From Glycomyces salinus (GTDB lineage Bacteria > Actinomycetota > Actinomycetes > Mycobacteriales > Micromonosporaceae), in assembly GCF_016428645.1 (NCBI RefSeq), contig NZ_JAELXW010000076.1, positions 1 to 48,481 on the forward strand: 48,481 nt of DNA, read 5' to 3'. Both the position numbers and the translations under genes were made by a program. The notes beneath the pieces were generated by a model. The model had not been told where the DNA came from and ran no database searches. It saw nothing but the letters and a program-made list of their open reading frames with translations. Below, piece after piece: positions 9,003 through 16,361 of the stretch; position 1 is the stretch's first letter; each line of letters begins with the position of its first letter.

Positions 9003-10142
9003 ATGACACGACCCTGGAGACTCGCTCCGCTCGCGGCCGGGGCCGCGGCGGTCGCGGTGGCGCTCGTCCCCGCGTCGGCCTCGGCCCAGGACGGCGGCGA
9101 GACCGAACCGATCAGCGGCGACGTCGTCGTCGAGGACGGCCTGGAGCTGACCGGCACGCTCGACGAGGAACCGTTCGACGTGTGGGCCAACGTCCTCGGG
9201 CTCAAGCCCCACGGCTCTGAGGAGATCCTCCAGGTCTACTGCATCGACATCCGCACCGACATCGACTTCGACTCCCCCTACGCGGAGGGGGAGTGGACCG
9301 AGTCGGGAGTGGCGAACCTGGAGAACGTCCGCTGGGTCCTGGCCCACGGGCACCCGAACGCGACCGCCGAAGACCTCCTGGCCGAGTCCGGCGCCGCCGT
9401 CCCCGAGGACTGGGACTCGGCCGCGACCGCCCGCGTCGCCTACGCCGGGACGCAGGCCGCCGTCTGGCACTTCACCGACGGCTTCACGGCCGCCGCCGAT
9501 CCGGTCATCGACGGCACCGAGGCGCAGAACCGGGCCGTCTCGGACGTCTACGAGTACCTGGTCTCGGGCGCCGGGCGCATGCCCGACCCGTCCGAGTACT
9601 TCGTGGAACTCGGGGGCCTCGACGAGGCCGAGTACGAGGACGGGCGCTTCGGCCCCTACACCGTCCGCTCCAACGCGGGCCCGGTCGAGCTGTCCGCCGA
9701 GGGCGGGAGCCTGGTCGACGAGAACGGCGACGAGGTCACCGTCCGCGACGACGGCGAGCAGTTCCACATCGTCCTCGACGAGGACAGCGAGGGCATCACC
9801 ATCACCGGCAAGGCCGCCTACGACCTGCCGATCGGCCGGGTCTTCCTGGCCACCACCGAGGAGTCGCTGAGCGAGCGGGCGACCAACCCGGTCAGCTCCG
9901 GTGAGTCCCAGAAGCTCATCCTCGCCCAGCCGCGCGAGTCCGAAGTCCCCGCCGAGTGGCGGTTCGCGCTCGACCTGCCCGAGAGCGGTGAGGAAGAGGA
10001 GCCCGAAGCCCAGCCGCAGCTGCCGGTGACCGGCTCGAACCTCACCCTCGCCTTCGCCGCCGGGTTCGCGCTCCTGATCGGCGGGCTCACCGCGGCCGTC
10101 GTGGCGCGCCGCCGCCCGTCAGCCGAACAGACCTTGCGATAG
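9003..10142 (+). CDS. Thioester-domain (TQXA) LPXTG cell-wall-anchored protein 1
   Basis: A 379-residue surface protein. It has an N-terminal signal peptide (cleavage near SASAQD) and a thioester domain at about residues 60-200. The reactive Cys-Gln pair is Cys80 in QVYCIDI and Gln151 in GTQAAVWHFTDG. A beta-rich domain follows (FGPYTVRSNAGPVEL onward), then an acidic-proline stretch. The sortase signal is LPVTG near residue 340, a hydrophobic helix and an Arg-rich tail. Thioester domains in Gram-positive bacteria form covalent bonds with host or surface targets; the target here is unknown. The ATG at 9003 has GGAGG 10 nt upstream. It is paralogous to the gene at 10552. No sortase gene is in the window. 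Confidence 0.93.
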   Translation: MTRPWRLAPLAAGAAAVAVALVPASASAQDGGETEPISGDVVVEDGLELTGTLDEEPFDVWANVLGLKPHGSEEILQVYCIDIRTDIDFDSPYAEGEWTESGVANLENVRWVLAHGHPNATAEDLLAESGAAVPEDWDSAATARVAYAGTQAAVWHFTDGFTAAADPVIDGTEAQNRAVSDVYEYLVSGAGRMPDPSEYFVELGGLDEAEYEDGRFGPYTVRSNAGPVELSAEGGSLVDENGDEVTVRDDGEQFHIVLDEDSEGITITGKAAYDLPIGRVFLATTEESLSERATNPVSSGESQKLILAQPRESEVPAEWRFALDLPESGEEEEPEAQPQLPVTGSNLTLAFAAGFALLIGGLTAAVVARRRPSAEQTLR

Positions 10143-10282
10143 CAGGCGGACGCGAGGCGCATCAGCCGCCCCGCGTCCGCTGCCGCCGGAGAGTCCGGGC
10201 CGCGTCGATCCGGATCCGGGGCAGGTCCACTGGGCCAGGTGCTCTCCGGCGGCTCAACAACTCGATTGGAACGCATGGTGCT

Positions 10283-10314
10283 GCCGGGGCCGCGAAAGCG
10301 GCCCCGGCATATTT
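10283..10314 (+). terminator. Intrinsic terminator after thioester protein 1
   Basis: A perfect 11-bp stem, GCCGGGGCCGC / GCGGCCCCGGC, around a GAAA loop (10283-10308), followed by ATATTT. Confidence 0.85.
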
Positions 10315-10376
10315 CGTCACTCGGGCGTCCATTCGCCACGGCCGCAGCCGGTCCGACAGTTTCGATACCGAATCGT

Positions 10377-10551
10377 TATAGTGTCGTGGTTCCCCGGTTT
10401 CCCCCGCCGGGCTGCGCCGCTCGCCCGAAACCCCAGCTAGGCGCCGCCCGCCCGGCCGGGCGGCAAGGGATGCAACCTTCGGGCGGCTACTAACGTGTCG
10501 TAGGCAGAATCAACGCGTCAATCCCTCGGAAAACAAAAGGGACTTCAACAG
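10377..10551 (+). promoter_or_regulatory. Promoter and long structured 5' leader of thioester protein 2
   Basis: TATAGT at 10377-10382 would start a transcript near 10389 with a leader of about 160 nt and no ORF of note. The leader holds a GC-rich self-complementary block near 10443-10464, with arms GCCGCCC / GGGCGGC. A small hairpin CTAC / GTAG lies near 10488-10504. The ribosome site AAAGGGA sits 9 nt before the start. The 3' part (CTAAC followed by TCGTAGGC) faintly recalls the end of the c-di-AMP riboswitch, but the other conserved blocks of that class are missing. The rest of the 10143-10551 gap holds only the preceding terminator. Confidence 0.4.
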
Positions 10552-11682
10552 ATGATGAGAAAAGCCCTGAAAGGGTCGCTGGCCGCCGCCGCGGGAATCG
10601 CGATCGGACTCGGAGCCGGCGGAACCGCTATGGCCCAGGACGACGAGATCCCCCCGGCAACCGGGCAGGTCGACTCCGAGCCCGGGATCCAATTCAACGA
10701 GATTCCCGAAGGCCACAGCCAGTTCGTCACCGCCCAGATGCTGAGTCTGAGCATCAACGGCGGCGACGACCGGACCGTCTACTGCATCCAGATCGACGTG
10801 GGCCTCGAGGGCCAACTAGACCACCAGGAGCGAGCCTGGGGCGACATCGACGTCGAGGACCTCCCTCTCGTCCTGGGCGTCCTGGTCAACGGCTACGACG
10901 GCTCCAACGCTGGGCACCTGATCGACGCCTCCGGCGCCGGTGACCACACCGAGGACCCGTACGGCGAGTTCAACGCCGACCAGGTGGCCTACGCCGCCAC
11001 CCAGGCCGCGATCTGGTCGCTGACCGACGGGTACGACATCGGCGAGGGCGACGTCTCGGTCGGCAACGAGGCGGTCGACACGTCCATCACGCTGATCCGC
11101 GACTACCTGCTCGACAACTCCGAGCCGATCGACGAGCCCCCCATGGTTCCCGAGGTCGAGGTCGACAACTCCGAGGCCGAACTCGACGGCTCTGTCGTCG
11201 GCCCCTTCACCATCAACACCAACTACGGCTCGATCGCCTTCCAGCAGCCCGAGGGCGCGACCGTCGTCGACGAGGACGGCGAGGAGGTCGGTGAGTTCAC
11301 CGACGGCCAGCAGGTCTGGATCGACTTCGGCGACAACGAGCCGTCCGACCTGACGATCAACACCGAGTCGGTCACCATCGTCACCCCCGCCGGCCGCGTC
11401 TTCGTCCCGGTCGACGCCGACTCCAGCGAAGTCGCCGGACAGAACCTCATCCTCGCCGAGGAGCACTCCGAGGAGGTCAGCGTCGAGGCTCCCTTCGAAC
11501 TGACCCTCGAGGACGTCCCCTCCGAGGAGACCCCGGCCCAGCCGCAGCTGCCGGAGACCGGTTCCGACCTGGCCCTCATCGGGGGCATCGGCGGAGCGGT
11601 CCTGGTCGCGGGCGTGCTCGCGATGGTGATGATGCGCCGTCGCCGCGCCTCGGCCGGTGGCGACTGGGGCGACGCGGCCTAG
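10552..11682 (+). CDS. Thioester-domain (TQXA) LPXTG cell-wall-anchored protein 2
   Basis: A 376-residue paralogue of the protein at 9003. It has a signal peptide ending near AMAQDD. The thioester pair is Cys78 in TVYCIQID and Gln151 in ATQAAIWSLTDG, so the glutamine sits at the same residue number as in its neighbour. A beta-rich domain (GPFTINTNYGSI) and an acidic segment follow, then LPETG near residue 333, a hydrophobic helix and an RRRR tail. The tandem pair implies duplication followed by divergence. Different leaders and promoters suggest separate control. The start is the first of two adjacent ATG codons; AAAGGGA is 9 nt upstream. The ligand is unknown. Confidence 0.93.
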   Translation: MMRKALKGSLAAAAGIAIGLGAGGTAMAQDDEIPPATGQVDSEPGIQFNEIPEGHSQFVTAQMLSLSINGGDDRTVYCIQIDVGLEGQLDHQERAWGDIDVEDLPLVLGVLVNGYDGSNAGHLIDASGAGDHTEDPYGEFNADQVAYAATQAAIWSLTDGYDIGEGDVSVGNEAVDTSITLIRDYLLDNSEPIDEPPMVPEVEVDNSEAELDGSVVGPFTINTNYGSIAFQQPEGATVVDEDGEEVGEFTDGQQVWIDFGDNEPSDLTINTESVTIVTPAGRVFVPVDADSSEVAGQNLILAEEHSEEVSVEAPFELTLEDVPSEETPAQPQLPETGSDLALIGGIGGAVLVAGVLAMVMMRRRRASAGGDWGDAA

Positions 11683-11712
11683 CGGCCCGACCCCGGACAG
11701 CTGAGACAATCC

Positions 11713-11747
11713 CCACACGCCCGCTGACTTCGTCGGCGGGCGTGTGG
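11713..11747 (+). terminator. Hairpin terminator after thioester protein 2
   Basis: Perfect 12-bp arms CCACACGCCCGC (11713-11724) and GCGGGCGTGTGG (11736-11747). No T-run follows; instead the next promoter box starts at once. Confidence 0.7.
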
Positions 11748-11753
11748 CATACT
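11748..11753 (+). promoter_or_regulatory. Leaderless-type -10 box of the aromatic leader peptide
   Basis: CATACT followed by TGCGGC (6 nt) and GTG at 11760. There is no Shine-Dalgarno sequence before this GTG, so a leaderless leader peptide is the likely reading. Confidence 0.45.
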
Positions 11754-11759
11754 TGCGGC

Positions 11760-11825
11760 GTGACTCAGAACGCGCGATTTTACTTTTACTACGGCACGGT
11801 CCGTCCGAGCCGTAGGTCGCGCTGA
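11760..11825 (+). CDS. Aromatic leader peptide (Phe/Tyr attenuator)
   Basis: A 21-codon ORF starting GTG and ending TGA at 11823-11825. Codons 7-11 (11778-11792) read Phe-Tyr-Phe-Tyr-Tyr, five aromatic residues in a row, followed by an Arg-rich tail. It lies 99 bp before chorismate mutase and 15 bp before an intrinsic terminator. A ribosome stalled for lack of charged tRNA-Phe or tRNA-Tyr on this run would change folding of the downstream RNA. This is the classical amino-acid attenuation layout. The control target (chorismate mutase, which leads to Phe and Tyr) fits the codon content. It is too short to be called by gene finders. Evidence is direct from sequence; the mechanism is inference. 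Confidence 0.8.
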   Translation: MTQNARFYFYYGTVRPSRRSR

Positions 11826-11838
11826 CTGCGAAACCTAC
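11812..11838 (+). promoter_or_regulatory. Pause/anti-antiterminator hairpin spanning the leader stop codon
   Basis: GTAGGT-CGC (11812-11820) pairs with GCG-AA-ACCTAC (11828-11838), placing the TGA in the loop. An alternative pairing, CGTCCG (11802-11807) with CGGGCG (11844-11849, allowing one G-U pair), would sequester the 5' arm of the terminator. That makes it a candidate antiterminator. Confidence 0.55.
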
Positions 11839-11840
11839 TG

Positions 11841-11869
11841 CCCCGGGCGAAGCGCCCGGGGTTTTCTCT
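11841..11869 (+). terminator. Attenuator terminator before chorismate mutase
   Basis: A perfect 9-bp stem CCCCGGGCG (11841-11849) / CGCCCGGGG (11853-11861) with a 3-nt loop, then TTTTCTCT. It is located between the leader peptide and the structural gene, not after a gene. Confidence 0.85.
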
Positions 11870-11924
11870 CGCTCAGGGCCCGAACCCGGACCAATGTTCC
11901 TGACATGCTGAAGGAGTAGCCCTG

Positions 11925-12194
11925 ATGTCCGCGACCACCGCCGAGCCGACCAGTACCGACGAGCTGTCGCAGCTGCGCGGCCGGATCGACGAACTCGACG
12001 CCGAGATCATCCGCCTGTGGCGCGAGCGCGCCCAGACCTCCAAGCGCATCGGCGAGATCCGCATGGCCAACGGCGGCACCCGCCTGGTGCTCGACCGCGA
12101 GCGCGCCATCCTCGACAAGTACCGAGACGCCCTCGGCGAGGACGGCACCCAGATCGCGATGCTAGTACTGCGATCGGGCCGCGGTCCCCTTTAG
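11925..12194 (+). CDS. Chorismate mutase, AroQ type
   Basis: An 89-residue all-helical chorismate mutase that converts chorismate to prephenate, the branch point to phenylalanine and tyrosine. It shows the AroQ pattern: LRGRIDELDAEIIRLWRER, then TSKRIGEIR, with the active-site Arg and Lys residues on helix 1 and around SKRIGEIR, and a later RERAILDKYR. The size matches single-domain actinobacterial enzymes such as Rv0948c, and the following pcrA and M23 peptidase genes repeat that M. tuberculosis order (Rv0948c-Rv0950c, from memory). The ATG at 11925 follows AAGGAG with about 8 nt spacing. Expression is probably controlled by the upstream Phe/Tyr attenuator. Confidence 0.93.
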   Translation: MSATTAEPTSTDELSQLRGRIDELDAEIIRLWRERAQTSKRIGEIRMANGGTRLVLDRERAILDKYRDALGEDGTQIAMLVLRSGRGPL

Positions 12195-12203
12195 CGACCA
12201 GCG

Positions 12204-12238
12204 TGCCGCGCCGGGCGAGTGTCGTACCCGGCGCGGCA
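12204..12238 (+). terminator. Terminator hairpin after chorismate mutase
   Basis: Perfect 12-bp arms TGCCGCGCCGGG (12204-12215) and CCCGGCGCGGCA (12227-12238), 11-nt loop, followed by TAATT. Its 3' end overlaps the candidate pcrA -10 box. Confidence 0.7.
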
Positions 12239-12242
12239 TAAT
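12237..12242 (+). promoter_or_regulatory. Candidate -10 box of pcrA
   Basis: CATAAT, 9 nt before ATG 12252. No ribosome-binding site is visible, so the transcript is leaderless or has a leader of a few nt. Confidence 0.4.
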
Positions 12243-12251
12243 TGGCCTTCT

Positions 12252-14486
12252 ATGAACGACGCTTCCGAAGCCCTCGTGGCCGGCCTCAACGAATCGCAAC
12301 GACAAGCCGTCGAGCACGCCGGAGCGCCGCTGCTCATCGTCGCCGGCGCGGGCTCGGGGAAGACCCGCGTCCTCACCCACCGCATCGCCTACCTGCTGGC
12401 CGAGCGCGACGTCCACCCCGGCCAGATCCTGGCGATCACCTTCACCAACAAGGCCGCCGCCGAGATGCGCGAGCGCGTCGCCGGTCTCGTCGGCGCCCGC
12501 TCCCGGGCCATGTGGGTCATGACCTTCCACTCCGCGTGCCTGCGCATCCTGCGCCGCGAGGCCCACCGGCTCGGCTGGAAGTCGAGCTTCTCCATCTACG
12601 ACGCCGACGACGCCCGCCGCCTGCTCACCCAGATCGTCAAGGAACTGGGCCTGGACTCCAAGAAGCAGTCCCCGCGCTGGCTGGCCGCCGAGATCTCCCG
12701 GCTCAAGAACGAGCTGATCGGGCCCGCCCGGGCCGCAGGCGAAGCCGAGGACGCCAAGGCCCGCCTGGTGGCCGACATCTACGCCCAGTACGACGAGCGG
12801 CTCCGCCTGGCCGGCGCGGTCGACTTCGACGACATCATCGGCGCCACCGTCGGCCTGTTCCGCGACTTCCCCGAGGTCGCCGCCTCGTACCGGATGCGCT
12901 TCCGCCACGTCATGGTCGACGAGTACCAGGACACCAACCACGCCCAGTACGCGCTCGTCCGCGAACTGGTCGGCACCGGCGACGAGGCCGCGGAGCTGTG
13001 CGTGGTCGGCGACGCCGACCAGTCCATCTACGCCTTCCGCGGCGCCACCATCCGCAACATCATCGAGTTCGAGCGCGACTACCCCGAGGCCGAGACCATC
13101 CTGCTGGAGCAGAACTACCGCTCCACCCAGAACATCCTCGACGCGGCCAACCACGTCATCCAGAACAACACCGCCCGCGGCCGGGAGAAGAAGCTGTTCT
13201 CCGACCTCGGCGACGGGCCCACGATCCTCGGCCACACCGGCGACAACGAGCACGACGAGGCCGCCTGGGTCGCCTCCCGCGTCGACGAGCTGGTCGACGC
13301 CGGGCAGACCTCCTTCGGCGACGTCGCCGTCTTCTACCGCACCAACGCCCAGTCCCGCGCCTTCGAAGAGGTCTTCGTGCGCCGCGGCATCCCCTACAAG
13401 GTCGTCGGCGGCGTCCGCTTCTACGAGCGCAAAGAAGTCCGCGACCTCCTGGCCTACCTCAAACTCACGGTCAACGCCGACGACACCGTCTCGGCCCAGC
13501 GCGTGGTCAACGTCCCCAAGCGGGGCGTCGGCGACCGCGCCGTCGCCGAGATCGAGGCCCTCGCGGCCCGCCACCGCATCTCGTTCCCGGCCGCGCTGCG
13601 CCGCGTCGACGAGGCCCCCGGCGTCTCGGGCCGGGCCCGCGGCGGCATCAAGCAGTTCTGCGAGATCCTCGACGCGGCCACCGCCCTGGCCGAGACCGCC
13701 CCGCCCGAGGAGGTCCTCGACAAGCTCATCGCCGACACCGGCTACCTGGAGGGCCTGGAGAAGTCGACGGACCCGCGCGACGAGGGCCGCATCGAGAACC
13801 TCCAAGAGCTCGTCGCCGTGGCCCACGAGTTCACCGAGCAGACGGCCCGCGAGGACGCCGCCGACGACCTGGCCCCCGACGTGGCCTCCTTCCTCGAGCA
13901 CGTCGCCCTGGTCTCCGACGCCGACTCCGTGCCCGACCCCGAGGCCGAGGACGGGGGAGTGGTCACGCTGATGACCCTCCACACCGCCAAGGGCCTGGAG
14001 TTCGACACGGTGTTCCTGACCGGCATGGACGACGGCCTGTTCCCGCACGAGCGGTCCATGTCCAAACCCGACGACATGGAGGAGGAGCGCCGCCTGGCCT
14101 ACGTGGGCCTGACCCGCGCCCGCAAGCACCTCCACCTGACCCGCGCCGGGACGCGCAACGTCTTCGGCCAGCCGGAGTTCTACGCCGCCAGCCGCTTCCT
14201 GTCCGAGATCCCCTCGGGCCTGGTCGAATGGAGCCAGTCGGCGCCGCCGCCGCAGCGCGTGGTGAAGCGGGGCGGGACGCCGTCCTTCGGGCAGCCGATC
14301 GCGATCCGCGACCCCGGCGACGTGCCGTCCCTCGAAGTCGGCGACCGCGTCAACCACGACAAGTGGGGCTTGGGCCGGGTCGTCGAACTCAAGGGCTCGG
14401 GCCCGCGCGCGCAGGCCCGCATCGACTTCGGCGACGGCGACCCCAAATGGGTGATCCTGCGGCTGGCCCCGGTCTCGAAGATCTGA
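12252..14486 (+). CDS. pcrA: ATP-dependent DNA helicase PcrA/UvrD
   Basis: A 744-residue superfamily 1A helicase for nucleotide excision repair and removal of RecA or stalled complexes. Motifs in order: Q-motif region LNESQRQAVEH, Walker A VAGAGSGKT, Ia TFTNKAA, Walker B VDEYQDTN, III GDADQSIYAFRGA, IV QNYRS, V TLHTAKGLEFDTVF, VI YVGLTRARKHL. The C-terminal Tudor-like domain (VGDRVNHDKWGLGRVV) is the RNA polymerase-interacting module of PcrA. The ATG at 12252 is preferred over one 33 nt upstream because it starts right before the Q-motif and follows the -10 box. The stop codon abuts the stop of the convergent M23 gene with no spacer. Confidence 0.97.
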   Translation: MNDASEALVAGLNESQRQAVEHAGAPLLIVAGAGSGKTRVLTHRIAYLLAERDVHPGQILAITFTNKAAAEMRERVAGLVGARSRAMWVMTFHSACLRILRREAHRLGWKSSFSIYDADDARRLLTQIVKELGLDSKKQSPRWLAAEISRLKNELIGPARAAGEAEDAKARLVADIYAQYDERLRLAGAVDFDDIIGATVGLFRDFPEVAASYRMRFRHVMVDEYQDTNHAQYALVRELVGTGDEAAELCVVGDADQSIYAFRGATIRNIIEFERDYPEAETILLEQNYRSTQNILDAANHVIQNNTARGREKKLFSDLGDGPTILGHTGDNEHDEAAWVASRVDELVDAGQTSFGDVAVFYRTNAQSRAFEEVFVRRGIPYKVVGGVRFYERKEVRDLLAYLKLTVNADDTVSAQRVVNVPKRGVGDRAVAEIEALAARHRISFPAALRRVDEAPGVSGRARGGIKQFCEILDAATALAETAPPEEVLDKLIADTGYLEGLEKSTDPRDEGRIENLQELVAVAHEFTEQTAREDAADDLAPDVASFLEHVALVSDADSVPDPEAEDGGVVTLMTLHTAKGLEFDTVFLTGMDDGLFPHERSMSKPDDMEEERRLAYVGLTRARKHLHLTRAGTRNVFGQPEFYAASRFLSEIPSGLVEWSQSAPPPQRVVKRGGTPSFGQPIAIRDPGDVPSLEVGDRVNHDKWGLGRVVELKGSGPRAQARIDFGDGDPKWVILRLAPVSKI

Positions 14487-15266
14487 CTACCCCAGCGGCA
14501 GCCCGGCCGACTCCAGGTAGCCCAGCGGCTCGACCGGCTCGCCGTCCACATGCACCTCGAAGTGCAGGTGGGAGCCGAAGGAGTGGCCGGTGTTCCCGGC
14601 GTCGGAGATGTGCTGGCCGGCCTCGACCCGTTCGCCCTCGGCGACGACGATCCGGGAGTTGTGCGCGTAGTAGGTCTCGATCCCGTCGCCGTGGTCGATG
14701 ACCACCAGGTACCCGAAGCCGGACTCCCATCCGGCGCGCGTGACCGTGCCCGAATAGGCCGCGTAGATCGGGGTGCCCTCGGCCGCCGCGAAGTCGACGC
14801 CGTTGTGGTTTCGGCCCCAGCGCCGGCCGAACAGCGAGGTGATCGAGATCTCGTCGAGCATCGCCGTCCACTTGATCTCGGCGTCCCGCACCGAGACCGT
14901 CGTGGCCGGTTCGGACTCGGCCCGGTCCGGGGACGGGGACGACTCGGCCGAGGGCTCGCCGGTACCGGCCCCGGCCGGTTCCCGTTCCCCGGCGGCGCTA
15001 ACGGCCCCTTCCTCGGGGACACTGGACTGCTCGGCCAGGGCGGCGATCTCGGCCACGGCCCCCGAGGTGGTCGACTCGGGATCGTCCGACGGCAGACCGG
15101 CCGCGGCGGCCAGTGCGACGGCGGAGGCCCCGGCCACGGCCGAGCCCACAACGGCGGTGTAGCGCCGCTGCGTGTCCTGGAACAGCGGAGAGAGCTCGGC
15201 GGCCCACGAGGCCCGGTGCTGGCCTCGTACGCGGTGCGGCCGCGCGGCGTGACGTCGAATACTCAT
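14487..15266 (-). CDS. M23 (LytM) family metallopeptidase
   Basis: A 259-residue exported peptidoglycan peptidase. A single hydrophobic segment near residues 38-60 (YTAVVGSAVAGASAVALAAA) acts as a signal anchor. A low-complexity Ser/Pro/Glu linker follows to about residue 120, then the M23 domain. Zinc ligands are visible in HNGVDFA and HLHFEVHV, with the usual GTVTRAGW and YAHNSRI stretches between. All catalytic residues are present. It is convergent with pcrA, in the same order as in M. tuberculosis. A TACATT box lies 12 nt upstream of ATG 15266 and there is no clear ribosome site. It could be co-transcribed with the heme oxygenase gene 48 bp upstream. Confidence 0.9.
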   Translation of the reverse strand: MSIRRHAARPHRVRGQHRASWAAELSPLFQDTQRRYTAVVGSAVAGASAVALAAAAGLPSDDPESTTSGAVAEIAALAEQSSVPEEGAVSAAGEREPAGAGTGEPSAESSPSPDRAESEPATTVSVRDAEIKWTAMLDEISITSLFGRRWGRNHNGVDFAAAEGTPIYAAYSGTVTRAGWESGFGYLVVIDHGDGIETYYAHNSRIVVAEGERVEAGQHISDAGNTGHSFGSHLHFEVHVDGEPVEPLGYLESAGLPLG

Positions 15267-15314
15267 GACAACCGGCTCAATGTAGCGCCGCCCGGGAGCC
15301 GGTCGCGAGATTGC

Positions 15315-16304
15315 TCACTGTCCGGCGTGTCGCAGCAGTCTCTGGGACTCGGTGAACAGCCGCACCACCTCCGGGCGGACCTCGGCGCGCTCGGAGAGCC
15401 TGCGCGCCCAGGGGATCCGCACCGGTTCGTCGCGGCCGCCGGCGGTCACGGCGTAGTCGCCGCCGTCGCCGTCCAGGCCGGTCATGCGGGCCGCGGTCGC
15501 CTCCGGGCGTCCGCCCGCGCCGCGGCAGATGACGAGCGTGTCGTCCGGGTGGTCCTCGTTCATGTGGCGGCAGATCGCCGCCACCGACTTCGGGCCGAAC
15601 GGATTCGAGCCGTCGTCGAGCCCGTCGGCCAGTTCGGACAGCACGGCCCCGTTGTGGTCGTAGGCGACCAGGACCTCGTCGATCAGTCGCCGCCGCTCGG
15701 ACTCGTCCAGTTCGAGCGCGTCCAGCCGGGAGCGGTAGGCGTCCTTGAACCCCTTCGGGTCCCGGATCGAGCCGAACTCGTAGAAGCCCGCCCCGGGCCC
15801 GTCGAAGCCGAAGGACTTCCTGGCCGCCTTGCCGAACGCCTGCCCGCCGGACAGGTCCCCGAGATAGCGGGTGTAGGAGTGGGCGATGTAGCCGCCGGGC
15901 CAGGAGGTCGCGACCTCTGACACGCGCTCGACGTAGCGCCGCGTCGACGGCAGCGGGTCGATCACGGTCCGCCAGCCCGGTCCGATGAGGAATTCGAGAT
16001 CGGCGGCGATGGCGTCCAGTCGCAGCAGTTCGTCGAACACGAACGGACCGGCCACCGGATCCTCGCGCCACCGCTCCCCGGCGGCCTCGATCGCCTCGTA
16101 CACGAAGTACTGCTGAGCGTGCCAGCGGGTGTAGTCGCTCAGTGTCAGAGTGCGGTCGAAGAGTCTGTCGAACACGCCCGGTCGCCGCGGCGCGTCGTCG
16201 GCGGTGGGGTCGAGCGACTGGTGGCGGGACCAGCTCGCCTCGCGGATCCGGGTCGAGAACGTCGGCGCCGCAGTGTCTTCGGTGGTCGTGGTGTCGGCAG
16301 GCAT
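15315..16304 (-). CDS. Heme oxygenase (biliverdin-producing) fused to DUF2470
   Basis: A 329-residue protein. Residues about 15-235 are an HO-1-type heme oxygenase, which opens heme to biliverdin, CO and iron. The proximal histidine is probably His28 (REASWSRHQ), and the distal-helix signature is YIAHSYTRYLGDLSGGQAFG. Residues about 240-325 are a DUF2470 domain (HMNEDHPDDTLVICRG, then the Arg-rich helix IPWARRL). DUF2470 is better known attached to the unrelated split-barrel (HugZ-like) heme-degrading enzymes. An iron-box-like site 39 bp upstream suggests induction by low iron through a DtxR/IdeR regulator, fitting heme as an iron source. No heme uptake genes are nearby. Confidence 0.9.
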   Translation of the reverse strand: MPADTTTTEDTAAPTFSTRIREASWSRHQSLDPTADDAPRRPGVFDRLFDRTLTLSDYTRWHAQQYFVYEAIEAAGERWREDPVAGPFVFDELLRLDAIAADLEFLIGPGWRTVIDPLPSTRRYVERVSEVATSWPGGYIAHSYTRYLGDLSGGQAFGKAARKSFGFDGPGAGFYEFGSIRDPKGFKDAYRSRLDALELDESERRRLIDEVLVAYDHNGAVLSELADGLDDGSNPFGPKSVAAICRHMNEDHPDDTLVICRGAGGRPEATAARMTGLDGDGGDYAVTAGGRDEPVRIPWARRLSERAEVRPEVVRLFTESQRLLRHAGQ

Positions 16305-16342
16305 ACGGTTCCCATCGTCTCGGGCGGCGATCTGAAAATCAG

Positions 16343-16361
16343 TAAGGCAAGCCTAACCTAC
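16343..16361 (-). promoter_or_regulatory. DtxR/IdeR iron box upstream of heme oxygenase
   Basis: Minus-strand GTAGGTTAGGCTTGCCTTA matches 15 of 19 positions of the consensus TTAGGTTAGGCTAACCTAA. The central TTAGGCTTGCCTTA is a near-palindrome. It lies 39 bp before the start codon. Confidence 0.75.

Noticed and set aside
10388-10551. c-di-AMP riboswitch call for the leader of thioester protein 2
   Set aside because: Only the 3' CTAAC...TCGTAGGC block is similar; the GGGGAACC and GGGGTGAATC blocks expected in this class are absent.
12162-14357. 731-codon minus-strand open frame opposite pcrA
   Set aside because: Low-complexity Gly/Val/Asp translation mirroring pcrA codons; the true gene on the plus strand has every helicase motif.
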